Part shown: positions 36,015-44,024 of the stretch, piece after piece
Numbering within the stretch: position 1 is the first letter of the stretch
Layout: each line of letters opens with the position of its first letter
Assembly (NCBI RefSeq): GCF_000203915.1
Contig: NC_008391.1
Coordinates: 868,001-932,000, forward strand
Direction of reading: 5' to 3'
DNA from: Burkholderia ambifaria AMMD
GTDB lineage: Bacteria; Pseudomonadota; Gammaproteobacteria; Burkholderiales; Burkholderiaceae
Length of the DNA: 64,000 bases
The notes under the pieces: generated by a model
The model's database searches: none
The model's input: only the letters and a program-made list of their open reading frames with translations
Told to the model about the DNA's origin: nothing
Program-made: the position numbers and the translations under genes

Positions 36015-36068
36015 GTGAACACCGATGCGAGTTGTAGTTGGTCCTCGACCAACTTGACTGCTGCCTGA
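36015..36068 (+). CDS. Possible leader peptide upstream of mgtA
   Basis: A 17-codon reading frame starts with GTG six bases after GGAG (36005-36008) and reads (M)NTDASCSWSSTNLTAA before TGA at 36066-36068. An in-frame ATG at 36003 would add four residues but has no ribosome-binding site. It overlaps a hairpin (36036-36054), so ribosome position would change the fold downstream. Known mgtA leader peptides in enterobacteria sense proline or magnesium in this way; this one has no proline run and no similarity I recognise. It is a proposal based on the site and position only. Confidence 0.45.
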   Translation: MNTDASCSWSSTNLTAA

Positions 36069-36167
36069 GGAAACCGCGCAGAGCCTCGTCTTCTGCCGCA
36101 TCCCGGGAAGCAGGATGCGGCGTCCTTCCGGCCTGATTACCGGCCAGAATCCCCCGCCGAATTTTTT
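36036..36167 (+). promoter_or_regulatory. Structured mgtA leader with attenuator-like hairpins
   Basis: Three elements are seen. Hairpin 1 has 8-bp arms AGTTGGTC/GACCAACT (36036-36054). Hairpin 2 has 8-bp arms CCGCATCC/GGATGCGG (36096-36120). The third is a larger stem with arms CGGCG (36118-36122) and CGCCG (36155-36159) followed by AATTTTTT (T-run 36162-36167). The third shares bases with hairpin 2, so the two cannot form together, as in a terminator/antiterminator switch. I do not recognise it as a known riboswitch class; the M-box consensus is not evident. Confidence 0.5.
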
Positions 36168-36547
36168 CGATATCGCCGAATGCCCGCGCCGCGTCACGTA
36201 CGCTGCCGCGCGTGTGTTCGTGCTGCGTGCAGCCCGAGCTGCGCGCGTTTTCGTTCGCGTGCCATTGCGCCGCGCGCCTTCGTGCGTGCGCGGCTGCCGA
36301 TCGCCCGTGCCCGCTACCCGCAACCGACAGGAGTGCAGATGAACCCGGACGACAGTAGTCGATTATCGCTCGCCGGTGCGCCGCTGCGCATCGATCCTCC
36401 GACCGCAACACTGCGCGCGCCGGCGAGCGTTCCCCCCTTCACCGATCCACACCCGATCGCGCCTGACGCGACGCGGCGGGGAGCGCTCGTGCGTCGATAA
36501 CGTCACGGTCGCTCCCCGCCCGCCGCCTCGTGCGCAAGGAGCGACTC

Positions 36548-39328
36548 ATGACACAACGCAAACCCACGCAAAAGAAACAGCGCGGCTTCATCAATGCCGG
36601 CCCCGGCCAGCAGAACGAGCCGCGCGTCATGCGCGCCGCGCAGGAAGCGGCCCGCCCGCTCGAAGAAACCTTCAAGTCGCTGCGCACCAGCACGCGCGGC
36701 CTGACCTACGACCAGGCCGCCGATCGTCTTCAGCACCACGGTCCGAACGAAATCGCGCACGACAAGCCACCGCACTGGACCCGCCAGCTGCTGCACGCGT
36801 TCCACAATCCGTTCGTCTATGTGCTGCTGGTGCTGGCCGCGATCAGCTTCTGCACCGATATCTACTTCGCGGCGCCCGGCGAGCGCGACTACGTCGGCAT
36901 GACGATCCTGCTGACGATGGTCACGATCAGCGCGCTGCTGCGCTTCGTGCAGGAATTCCGTTCGCTGCGTGCGGCCGAAAAGCTCAAGGCGATGGTCCGC
37001 ACGACGGCGACCGTGCAGCGCGCGGTCACCGACACGTCCGAGCCCGCGCGCCGCGAGGTGCCGATGCGCGAAGTGGTGGTCGGCGACATCGTGCACCTGT
37101 CGGCCGGCGACATGATTCCGGCCGACGTGCGCCTGCTCGCGTCGCGCGACCTGTTCATCAGCCAGGCCGTGCTGACCGGCGAAGCGCTGCCGGTCGAGAA
37201 GTACGACACGCTCGGCGCGGTCGCCGGCAAGTCGGCGCACATGGGCATGGCGGGCATGGCCGGCACGCCGGGCGCGGCGAACGACGCGTCGACGTCGCTG
37301 CTCGATCTCGAAAATGTGTGCTTCATGGGCACCAACGTGGTAAGCGGCACCGCGACGGCCGTCGTCGTCGCGACCGGCGAGGACACCTACTTCGGTTCGC
37401 TCGCGCGCAACGTCGTGAGCCACAAGCGCATCGAGACGAGCTTCGATCGCGGCGTCGCGAGCGTGAGCTGGCTGCTGATCAAGTTCATGTTCGTGATGGT
37501 GCCGATCGTGTTCATGATCAACGGCCTGACCAAGGGCGACTGGCTGAGCGCGCTCACGTTCGCGCTCGCGGTGGCCGTCGGCCTCACGCCCGAGATGCTG
37601 CCGATGATCGTCAGCGCGAACCTCGCGCGCGGCGCAATCGCGATGGCGCGCCGCAAGGTCGTCGTGAAGCGGCTGAACTCCGTGCAGAACTTCGGCGCGA
37701 TGGACGTGCTGTGTACCGACAAGACAGGCACGCTCACGCAGGACAAGATCATCCTCGAACACCATCTCGACCTGTCCGGCCACAAGAACGAGGACATCCT
37801 GCGGCTCGGCTGGCTGAACAGCTTCCATCAGAGCGGCCAGAAGAACCTGATCGACATCGCCGTGGTCGCACGCGCCGACGAGATCGGCGAGCGCGTGAAG
37901 CCGCAAGGCTACAAGAAGATCGACGAGCTGCCGTTCGATTTCGTGCGCCGCCGCCTGTCGGTCGTCGTCGAGGACACGCACGGCACGCACCAGCTGATCT
38001 GCAAGGGCGCGGTCGAGGAAATGCTCGCGGTGTCGACCCATGTGCAGGACGAGGACGGCGTGCGACCGCTCGACTTCGTCGCGCGCAAGCGGCTGCTCGA
38101 ACAGGCTAACGCGTACAACGAGGACGGCTTCCGCGTGCTGGTGCTCGCGACGCGCATGATTCCGCGCGGCGACGAACGCGAGCAGTACCGCACCGCCGAC
38201 GAGCGTGACCTCGTCGTGCGCGGCTTCCTGACCTTCCTCGATCCGCCGAAAGAATCGGCAGCGCCGGCGCTCGCCGCGCTGCGCGAGAACGGTGTGTCGG
38301 TGAAGGTGCTGACGGGCGACAACCCGACCGTCACGATGAAGGTCTGCCGCCAGGTCGGCCTCCAGCCGGGCAAGCCGGTGCTCGGCGCCGAAATCGAGGC
38401 GCTCGACGACGCGACGCTCGCGCAGGTCGTCGAACGCACGACGGTGTTCGCAAAGCTCACGCCGCTGCAGAAGGCGCGCATCGTGAAGGCACTGCAGGCG
38501 AACGGCCACACGGTCGGCTTCCTCGGCGACGGCATCAACGACGCCCCCGCGCTGCGCGACGCCGACGTCGGCATTTCGGTCGACAGCGGCGCCGACATCG
38601 CGAAGGAAACCGCCGACATCATCCTGCTCGAAAAGAGCCTGATGGTGCTCGAGGAAGGCGTGATCAAGGGCCGCGAGACGTTCGGCAACATCCTGAAGTA
38701 CCTGAACATGACGGCCAGCTCGAACTTCGGCAACGTGTTCTCGGTGCTCGTCGCCAGCGCGTTCCTGCCGTGGGAGCCGATGCTCGCGACCCAGCTGCTG
38801 GTGCTGAACCTGATCTACGACACGTCGCAGATGCTGCTGCCGTGGGACCGGATGGATCCGGAGTTCCTGAAGAAGCCGCGCAAGTGGGAAGCCGGCAATA
38901 TCGGCCGCTTCATGCTGTGGGTTGGCCCGACGTCGTCGGTGTTCGACATCACGACGTACATCCTGATGTGGACCGTGTTCGGCGCGGGCGCGATGTATCA
39001 CCTGCACGGCGGCACGGGCGGCCAGGTCGTGATGAATTCGGGCTGGTTCATCGAGAGCCTGGTGTCGCAGACGCTCGTCGTGCATCTGCTGCGCACGCAG
39101 AAGATCCCGTTCCTGCAGAGCACGGCCGCACTGCCGGTGCTGCTGTCGACGTTCACCGCGATCGCCATCGGCTGCTGGCTGCCGTTTTCGCCGTTCGCGG
39201 ATTCGCTCGGCTTCATGCACCTGCCGGGTACCTACTGGCTGTGGCTCGCGGCGACGATGGTCGGCTACATCCTGCTCGCGCAGATCGTCAAGACGATCTA
39301 TGTGCGTCGCTACAAGCAGTGGTTCTGA
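36548..39328 (+). CDS. mgtA: Magnesium-importing P-type ATPase MgtA/MgtB
   Basis: A 926-residue P3B-type ATPase of the inner membrane that brings in Mg2+ when it is scarce. Domains in order: a soluble N-terminal part, M1-M2, an actuator domain with LTGEALPVEK, and M4 with the family motif VGLTPEMLPMIVSANLARG. Next come the phosphorylation site DKTGTLT with Asp391, a nucleotide-binding domain, the hinge GDGINDAPALRDADVG, and a six-helix C-terminal transport part. The length equals that of characterised MgtA. The start at 36548 has AAGGAG six bases upstream; a start 18 bases earlier would put that site inside the gene. The long structured leader suggests post-initiation control. It is followed after 68 bp by an outer-membrane barrel gene. 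Confidence 0.95.
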   Translation: MTQRKPTQKKQRGFINAGPGQQNEPRVMRAAQEAARPLEETFKSLRTSTRGLTYDQAADRLQHHGPNEIAHDKPPHWTRQLLHAFHNPFVYVLLVLAAISFCTDIYFAAPGERDYVGMTILLTMVTISALLRFVQEFRSLRAAEKLKAMVRTTATVQRAVTDTSEPARREVPMREVVVGDIVHLSAGDMIPADVRLLASRDLFISQAVLTGEALPVEKYDTLGAVAGKSAHMGMAGMAGTPGAANDASTSLLDLENVCFMGTNVVSGTATAVVVATGEDTYFGSLARNVVSHKRIETSFDRGVASVSWLLIKFMFVMVPIVFMINGLTKGDWLSALTFALAVAVGLTPEMLPMIVSANLARGAIAMARRKVVVKRLNSVQNFGAMDVLCTDKTGTLTQDKIILEHHLDLSGHKNEDILRLGWLNSFHQSGQKNLIDIAVVARADEIGERVKPQGYKKIDELPFDFVRRRLSVVVEDTHGTHQLICKGAVEEMLAVSTHVQDEDGVRPLDFVARKRLLEQANAYNEDGFRVLVLATRMIPRGDEREQYRTADERDLVVRGFLTFLDPPKESAAPALAALRENGVSVKVLTGDNPTVTMKVCRQVGLQPGKPVLGAEIEALDDATLAQVVERTTVFAKLTPLQKARIVKALQANGHTVGFLGDGINDAPALRDADVGISVDSGADIAKETADIILLEKSLMVLEEGVIKGRETFGNILKYLNMTASSNFGNVFSVLVASAFLPWEPMLATQLLVLNLIYDTSQMLLPWDRMDPEFLKKPRKWEAGNIGRFMLWVGPTSSVFDITTYILMWTVFGAGAMYHLHGGTGGQVVMNSGWFIESLVSQTLVVHLLRTQKIPFLQSTAALPVLLSTFTAIAIGCWLPFSPFADSLGFMHLPGTYWLWLAATMVGYILLAQIVKTIYVRRYKQWF

Positions 39329-39396
39329 TTTCCTCCGGACGACGGCGTGCCGGCCCGCGCGGGGCCGGCCGCCGGCGACGCACCAAGGATGACGTG

Positions 39397-40140
39397 ATGA
39401 AAAGAATGCTCCCGCTCGCGGCCGCGAGCGCCCTGCTCGCGCCACTCGACGCCTTTGCCGCCCACCCGCTCGTCAGCGACGACCCGGGTACCCAGGGCAA
39501 CGCGAACTGGCAGTTCGAGCTCAATGCCGAGGAAACCTCGAAACAGGACGAAAACGGCCGCCACCAGATGTGGAACGCGACGCTCACGCGCGGCTTCGGC
39601 GAACGCGTCGATCTCTACGTCAACGCGCCGTACACGCATCTGCAAACGCGTACCGACGAGAACGGCGCCGGGTTCGGCGATGTCGAGATCGGCATGAAGT
39701 GGCGGTTTGTCGAACGCGGGCCGCTGTCGCTCGCGCTGAAGCCGATGGCGACGATGCCCACAGGCAACGACCGGCGCGGGCTCGGCACCGGCCGCGTCGG
39801 AACCGGCGCGACGCTGCTCGCGCAAATCGACGTGTCGCGGCTCTCGTTTCTCGCGAACGCCGGAATGACGTACCAGCCGAATCGTCAGGGCGACCTGACT
39901 GCGATCTGGGCCTTCTCGGGCGCGGCGATCTACAAGGCGACCGACACGCTGCAGATCGTGGCGGACATCGGCACGTCGCGCAACGCGGAAAGCGGCGCCG
40001 GCGCGAATCCGGCGTTCGTGATCGCGGGTGCGATCTATTCGCCGAAGCCGTGGCTCGATCTCGACATCGGCTACCGGCACGGACTGAACGACCAGACCTA
40101 CCGTCACTCCGTGATGGGCGGGTTGACGGTGCGGTGGTGA
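39397..40140 (+). CDS. Outer-membrane beta-barrel protein (MetA-pathway/transporter-like)
   Basis: A 247-residue secreted protein. A signal peptide (KRMLPLAAASALLAPLDAFA) is followed by HPLVSDDPGTQGNANWQFEL, then alternating amphipathic strands, and ends in GLTVRW with a terminal aromatic residue. This is the pattern of the MetA-pathway of phenol degradation family, small barrels whose function is unproven. AAGGAT lies 7 bases before the ATG. It is 68 bp after mgtA on the same strand and shares its terminator, so it is probably in the same transcript and induced with it. Confidence 0.85.
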   Translation: MKRMLPLAAASALLAPLDAFAAHPLVSDDPGTQGNANWQFELNAEETSKQDENGRHQMWNATLTRGFGERVDLYVNAPYTHLQTRTDENGAGFGDVEIGMKWRFVERGPLSLALKPMATMPTGNDRRGLGTGRVGTGATLLAQIDVSRLSFLANAGMTYQPNRQGDLTAIWAFSGAAIYKATDTLQIVADIGTSRNAESGAGANPAFVIAGAIYSPKPWLDLDIGYRHGLNDQTYRHSVMGGLTVRW

Positions 40141-40184
40141 TACCGCGGTGATGCGGCCGATGCCGCATGTCGAACCGTCATGCG

Positions 40185-40213
40185 ACGGACCGCCTTCGGG
40201 CGGTCCGTTTTTT
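40185..40213 (+). terminator. Rho-independent terminator after mgtA operon
   Basis: A 10-bp perfect stem (ACGGACCGCC/GGCGGTCCGT) closed by a TTCG tetraloop, then six T. Its T-run touches the stop codon of the convergent regulator gene. Confidence 0.93.
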
Positions 40214-40497
40214 CATTCGACGTCGTTCGCGCCGAACAGCTGCGCGCACACGGCGCGCCCCTCTTCGGTCAATGCGGCACTGCCGGTGCCGTCGTCGCTC
40301 AGTGTCGTCGCGCTCAGGCCGGCGGCGTCGAGTTGCGTCAGCACGCGACGCAGCGTACTCATCGGCAATTGCGTGCGCTTCGCGATCTTCGGCAGCGACC
40401 AGGTCTTGCCGGACGGATCGGTCGCGGCTTCGTGCAGCGCCGCGAGCGTCGCGACGAGTGCGGGATCGAGCGGGGCGTCGTCGGATTCTGAAGTCAT
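40213..40497 (-). CDS. Small winged-helix DNA-binding protein
   Basis: A 94-residue protein made almost wholly of one winged helix-turn-helix: TWSLPKIAKRTQLPMSTLRRV forms the helix-turn-helix and LTQLDAAGLSATTLSDDGTG the wing, ending in LTEEGRAVCAQLFG. This resembles the ArsR/MarR/IclR-type single-domain regulators. The start at 40497 gives the acidic N-terminus MTSESDDAPL; the extension upstream is unlikely. It lies 72 bp downstream of a LysR gene on the same strand and is convergent with the mgtA operon. Its target is unknown. Confidence 0.8.
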   Translation of the reverse strand: MTSESDDAPLDPALVATLAALHEAATDPSGKTWSLPKIAKRTQLPMSTLRRVLTQLDAAGLSATTLSDDGTGSAALTEEGRAVCAQLFGANDVE

Positions 40498-40569
40498 CGG
40501 TTCGGATTCGTGAGCCGGCGCCGGGCCGGAATGCAGGAAGGATGCCGTCGCGAGCACTATACGCCGCCG

Positions 40570-41445
40570 TCACGCGCGCTTGATCGCCGCGCGCATGAAC
40601 GACACGAAACGCGTGGTCACCGGATCGTCGCGCTCGGACAGCCACGCAAGCCCGACGCGCCATTTCGCGTCCCTGCCGTCGAGCGGCAGGACGGTTGCAT
40701 CGCGCAGCAGGTACTGCGCGCCCGACGGAATGAACGCGACGCCCACGCCGGCCGCGACCGACGTGAGCACCGATTGCACGTCCTCCGCCTGCTGCGTGAC
40801 CTGCGGCACGAAGCGCCGCTCGACGCACCACCGGTCGATCTGCGCGGCGAGCCCCGGGCCGCGCGCGCGCTGCAGCGCGATGAAGCCGATCTCGTTGAGC
40901 ACGTCGAGATCGGCCGGCACGCGCTTGAAGCCGAGATGCGGCGGCACCGCGAGCGCGAGCGCCTCGTCGATCACCTTGAACGACGACAGCCCTTCATCGG
41001 ACGGCAAACGCAGAAAGCCGGCATCGAGCTTGCCGGCGCGCAGCCGGCGGGTTTGCTCGGACGACGACAGGTCGCTCAACGTGACCGCGATACCCGGATT
41101 GCGGCGACGAAATTCCGCGACGAGTTTCGGCACGAGCGTCAGCACGGACAGGCAGATGCCGAGCCGCAGATGCCCGCGTTGTCCGCTGGTCGCCTCCCGC
41201 GCACGCGCGAGGATTTCGTCGGCATCGCGCACGAGCGCCTGCGCATCGGGCAGGAAGCGTTCGCCGAACGGCGTCAGTTCCGCGCCGTGCCGGCCGCGCT
41301 CGAACAGCTTGCCGCCGAGGCTCGCCTCGAGCGCGCCGATCTGCTTGCTCAGCGCCGGCTGGCTCATGTGCAGTGCGTCGGCCGCGCGGCTGAAATGGCT
41401 GAGCTCGGTAACCGTCAGGAAGGTGCGCAGCAGTTTCAATTCCAT
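40570..41445 (-). CDS. LysR-family transcriptional regulator
   Basis: A 291-residue LysR protein of the CbbR/CatR-like class. It begins MELKLLRTFLTVTELSHFSR with the recognition part HMSQPALSKQIGALEASLGG, and has a standard effector domain (GHLRLGICLSVLTLVPKLVA). No clear target gene faces it: the 535 bp upstream contain only a doubtful small reading frame before pbpG. The original divergent partner may therefore have been lost. Confidence 0.93.
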   Translation of the reverse strand: MELKLLRTFLTVTELSHFSRAADALHMSQPALSKQIGALEASLGGKLFERGRHGAELTPFGERFLPDAQALVRDADEILARAREATSGQRGHLRLGICLSVLTLVPKLVAEFRRRNPGIAVTLSDLSSSEQTRRLRAGKLDAGFLRLPSDEGLSSFKVIDEALALAVPPHLGFKRVPADLDVLNEIGFIALQRARGPGLAAQIDRWCVERRFVPQVTQQAEDVQSVLTSVAAGVGVAFIPSGAQYLLRDATVLPLDGRDAKWRVGLAWLSERDDPVTTRFVSFMRAAIKRA

Positions 41446-41496
41446 TCTTTAAAGGAATCGTATCGATCGAAACATTCATTTTACTGATCGAACGGC

Positions 41497-41775
41497 GTGA
41501 CGTTCAATACGGGCATGCCCTCTTCTGGAATTCACTTTATGTCCGTTGATCATGCGGCCGAATGCCCGACCGATATCTCGTGCGACACCGCGGTCGCCGA
41601 CGAAAGCCGTGTCGAGCCCGATGCGCCGGCGCCCGAGCGTCGTGCCGCACGTGTCGATGGACGCAGCCGCCGCTTTCGCTTCGGCGATGCGCTGGACGAC
41701 ACGCCGCCGCGCGCCGTCACGGGTTCGATCGCGATCAGCTTCGCGGTCGTGTCGCGGCGGAACTGGCCGCGCTGA
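41497..41775 (+). CDS. Doubtful small reading frame
   Basis: A 92-codon frame with an acidic N-terminal half (DHAAECPTDISCDTAVADES) and a basic C-terminal half. Two overlapping frames on the same stretch look equally open because of high GC. No ribosome-binding site or family. It lies where the divergent target of the LysR gene would be expected, so it may be a remnant; it may also be chance. It and its flanks fill 41446-41980, where I see nothing else. Confidence 0.25.
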   Translation: MTFNTGMPSSGIHFMSVDHAAECPTDISCDTAVADESRVEPDAPAPERRAARVDGRSRRFRFGDALDDTPPRAVTGSIAISFAVVSRRNWPR

Positions 41776-41980
41776 GCGCTGAGCCTGCTCGTCGCGCGCA
41801 TTGCGCCGGACGCGTATCTTCGATCACCCGCAAAAAAACAGCAGGAATCCGCCCGCATTACGCATCATTGCGTGCACATCGATCGTCATCGCCGCACGAT
41901 CGACCTTATAATTTCCCGCACCCGCTCACCTGCCCACGCATTTCGCGCCGCCGCAACGCGCGTGAAAAGGAGACTTTCGC

Positions 41981-43060
41981 TTGACCGGCCTCATCGCGCG
42001 CCTGCCTCGCGCCCGGACCTTCCTGATCCTCGCCCTCTCGTTCCTGACACTCGCGTTCGCAACGAACGCGTCCGCGCAGCGCGCGCAGCCGCATCGCACC
42101 GCGGCGCCGCATGCGCATGCAAAAGTCGTCAAGAAGGCCCCCGCCCACCGCAAGCACAAAGCCGTCAAGCACCGCCGCCCGCGCGTCAAGCATCACGCGG
42201 TCAAGCGTCACGCCGCACCCGCGCCGCAGCACCGGCGCGCGAAACGCACGAACGCGGTGCGTCCGCGTCCCGCCGCGAAGCCGCGCCTGCTCGCGAGCTG
42301 CGGCTACAGCTCGCGCGCGGTGCGCTCGCTGCACTCACGCGCGGCCTACGTGCTCGACGTCGACTCCGGCACGCCGCTGCTGGCCCGCAACGCACGCGCC
42401 GTGCGGCCGATCGCGTCGATCTCGAAGCTGATGACCGCCGTGGTCGCGCGCGACGCGGACCGGCCGCTGAACGGCGTGCTGCGCGTCACCTCACGCGACC
42501 GCGACACGATCAAGTTCACCGGTTCGCGGCTGCCGATCGGCGCCGAACTGTCGCGCCGCCAGATGTTCCATATCGCGCTGATGTCGTCGGAAAATCGGGC
42601 GGCCGCCGCGCTGAGCCGCGACTATCCGGGCGGCCGCGCCGCGTTCGTGAAGGCGATGAACCGCGAGGCGCGCCGGCTCGGGATGCGTCAAACGCACTTC
42701 CGCGAACCGACTGGGTTGTCGCCGCACAACGTGTCCACCGCCGAGGATCTCGCGCGGCTCGTCGGCGCGGCCGCGCAGGATCCGCTGATACGCTACTTCT
42801 CGACGGACACGTCGACCACCGTGCAGGCCGGCGACGGCGAACTGGTGTACGTGAACTCCGATCCGCTCGTGCGCAACGGCAGCCTGCCGATCCGCCTGCA
42901 GAAAACCGGCTTCATCAACGAATCGGGGCACGGCGTCGTGATGCGCATGCGCGTGAAAGGCCGCCGCGAAACGATCGTGCTGCTCGGCGCACCGACGCGC
43001 GCCGGCGTGTCGAGCGATGCGGTGAAGATCCATCGCTGGCTGAGCTGCTCGATCCAGTAA
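41981..43060 (+). CDS. pbpG: D-alanyl-D-alanine endopeptidase (PBP7-type, S11)
   Basis: A 359-residue periplasmic S11 peptidase that cuts peptidoglycan cross-links. It begins with TTG eight bases after AAGGAG. A signal peptide (residues 1-33) is followed by a striking basic linker (about 34-97) rich in Lys, His, Arg and Ala, for example KHKAVKHRRPRVKHHAVKRH. The catalytic domain then has SISK (Ser146, Lys149), SSEN and KTGFINESGH. The domain matches PBP7/8 closely, but the linker is not in the E. coli protein and could bind the anionic wall or metal ions. It is followed after 46 bp by a small unknown gene. Confidence 0.92.
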   Translation: MTGLIARLPRARTFLILALSFLTLAFATNASAQRAQPHRTAAPHAHAKVVKKAPAHRKHKAVKHRRPRVKHHAVKRHAAPAPQHRRAKRTNAVRPRPAAKPRLLASCGYSSRAVRSLHSRAAYVLDVDSGTPLLARNARAVRPIASISKLMTAVVARDADRPLNGVLRVTSRDRDTIKFTGSRLPIGAELSRRQMFHIALMSSENRAAAALSRDYPGGRAAFVKAMNREARRLGMRQTHFREPTGLSPHNVSTAEDLARLVGAAAQDPLIRYFSTDTSTTVQAGDGELVYVNSDPLVRNGSLPIRLQKTGFINESGHGVVMRMRVKGRRETIVLLGAPTRAGVSSDAVKIHRWLSCSIQ

Positions 43061-43106
43061 GCACGGCGCGCGCGGCCGGCGCGCTCATTCACGAAGGAGC
43101 GGCGCC

Positions 43107-43349
43107 ATGCAGGACGAATACCGTTTCAACGCATTCGGGCGCCTGCTCAGCGTCGTGCGCTCGAACGGCCGCTGGGCCGTGTTCGATCTCGGCGCCGAAG
43201 GCAAGCGGCGGCCGGCCAATCTGCAGATTCCGTCCGCGCTCGCCGCGGATGAACTCTCGCAATATCTCGGCGACTTGTTGCATGAGGATGCTTCGCCGAA
43301 GTACCACGACGTCGTGCCAGTCCCTGTTCCGTCGCCGCGCCGGGCGTAG
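43107..43349 (+). CDS. Small conserved-looking protein of unknown function
   Basis: An 80-residue soluble protein, MQDEYRFNAFGRLLSVVRSN followed by GRWAVFDLGAEGKRRPANLQ and a C-terminal helix (AADELSQYLGDLLHEDA). GAAGGAGCG lies before the ATG, a good ribosome-binding site. The composition and frame use look like a real gene. It lies just after pbpG on the same strand and may be co-transcribed. No family recognised with confidence. Confidence 0.75.
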   Translation: MQDEYRFNAFGRLLSVVRSNGRWAVFDLGAEGKRRPANLQIPSALAADELSQYLGDLLHEDASPKYHDVVPVPVPSPRRA

Positions 43350-43462
43350 CGCCCGGCTGCGCTGCTCGCCCGCTCGTTCATCCGACCGGCCGCTGCCGCA
43401 CCGACGCTCGCCGCTTCCCCTGCCCGATCGCGCCCACGCACCGCACTCCTCCCCGCTCAATT

Positions 43463-43492
43463 CGACAGCTAAACTTGCAAGTTTAGCTGTCG
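43463..43492. promoter_or_regulatory. Perfect 30-bp palindromic operator (MarR type)
   Basis: Left half CGACAGCTAAACTTG and its exact reverse complement follow without a gap. The centre TTGCAA serves as the -35 box of the promoter listed next, so a bound regulator would block transcription of the marR operon directly. Confidence 0.85.
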
Positions 43493-43503
43493 TATTCTAT
43501 GCT
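43475..43503 (+). promoter_or_regulatory. Putative promoter for a leaderless marR mRNA
   Basis: TTGCAA (43475-43480), a 17-base spacer, and TATGCT (43498-43503). The expected start of transcription, near 43510, coincides with the ATG at 43511, and no ribosome-binding site is present upstream. Confidence 0.55.
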
Positions 43504-43510
43504 CCGTCAC

Positions 43511-43954
43511 ATGACACCACCCCGCACACCCGGCGTTTCCGCCGACACCGTCGCCACCGACCTGACCCTCGCGGTCGGCCAGCTGATCCGCCGGCTGCGC
43601 TCCGAGATCGACTCCGAAGGGCTCGGCATGTCGCAGACGAGCGCGCTCGCGCGGCTCGAACGACAGGGCCCGATGACGACCGCCGACCTCGCCCGCGCCG
43701 AGGCGATGAAGCCGCAGTCGATGAAGGCGATTCTCGCGAGCCTCGAGGAAGACGGGCTGGTCGAACGCGAGCCGCACCCGACCGACGGCCGCCAGATCCT
43801 ATTCCTGCTGACCGCGGCCGGCCGCGAAGCACGGCGCAAGCGCGACACCGCGAAGCACAAGTGGCTCGGCGCCGCGATCGACAAGCTCGACCCTGAAGAG
43901 ATCCGCACACTCGCCGCCGCGATTCCGCTGATCCGGCGCATCGGCGAGCAATGA
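43511..43954 (+). CDS. MarR-family transcriptional regulator
   Basis: A 147-residue MarR protein: an N-terminal dimer helix (ATDLTLAVGQLIRRLRSEI), then the winged helix with MTTADLARAEAMKPQSMKAI and the wing EREPHPTDGRQILFLLTAAG, and a C-terminal dimer helix. An ATG at 43499 would add four residues but lies inside the -10 box of the only good promoter, so I chose 43511; neither start has a ribosome-binding site. The perfect palindrome just upstream implies tight autorepression. The isochorismatase-like and MFS genes follow on the same strand (70 bp, then an overlap), so all three likely respond to one toxic or phenolic compound. Confidence 0.9.
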   Translation: MTPPRTPGVSADTVATDLTLAVGQLIRRLRSEIDSEGLGMSQTSALARLERQGPMTTADLARAEAMKPQSMKAILASLEEDGLVEREPHPTDGRQILFLLTAAGREARRKRDTAKHKWLGAAIDKLDPEEIRTLAAAIPLIRRIGEQ

Positions 43955-44024
43955 CCGCCACCTGCGTGCCGCGCGGCATCCGCGCGCACGCGTTCCTTTG
44001 CCCAATTCACGGAGCATCAGCACC

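Noticed and set aside
36015..36167. M-box magnesium riboswitch before mgtA
   Set aside because: I could not find the conserved M-box core; only simple hairpins and a leader-peptide-like frame are seen.
36503..39445. 980-codon minus-strand open frame over mgtA
   Set aside because: Shadow of the P-type ATPase, which has all catalytic motifs on the plus strand.
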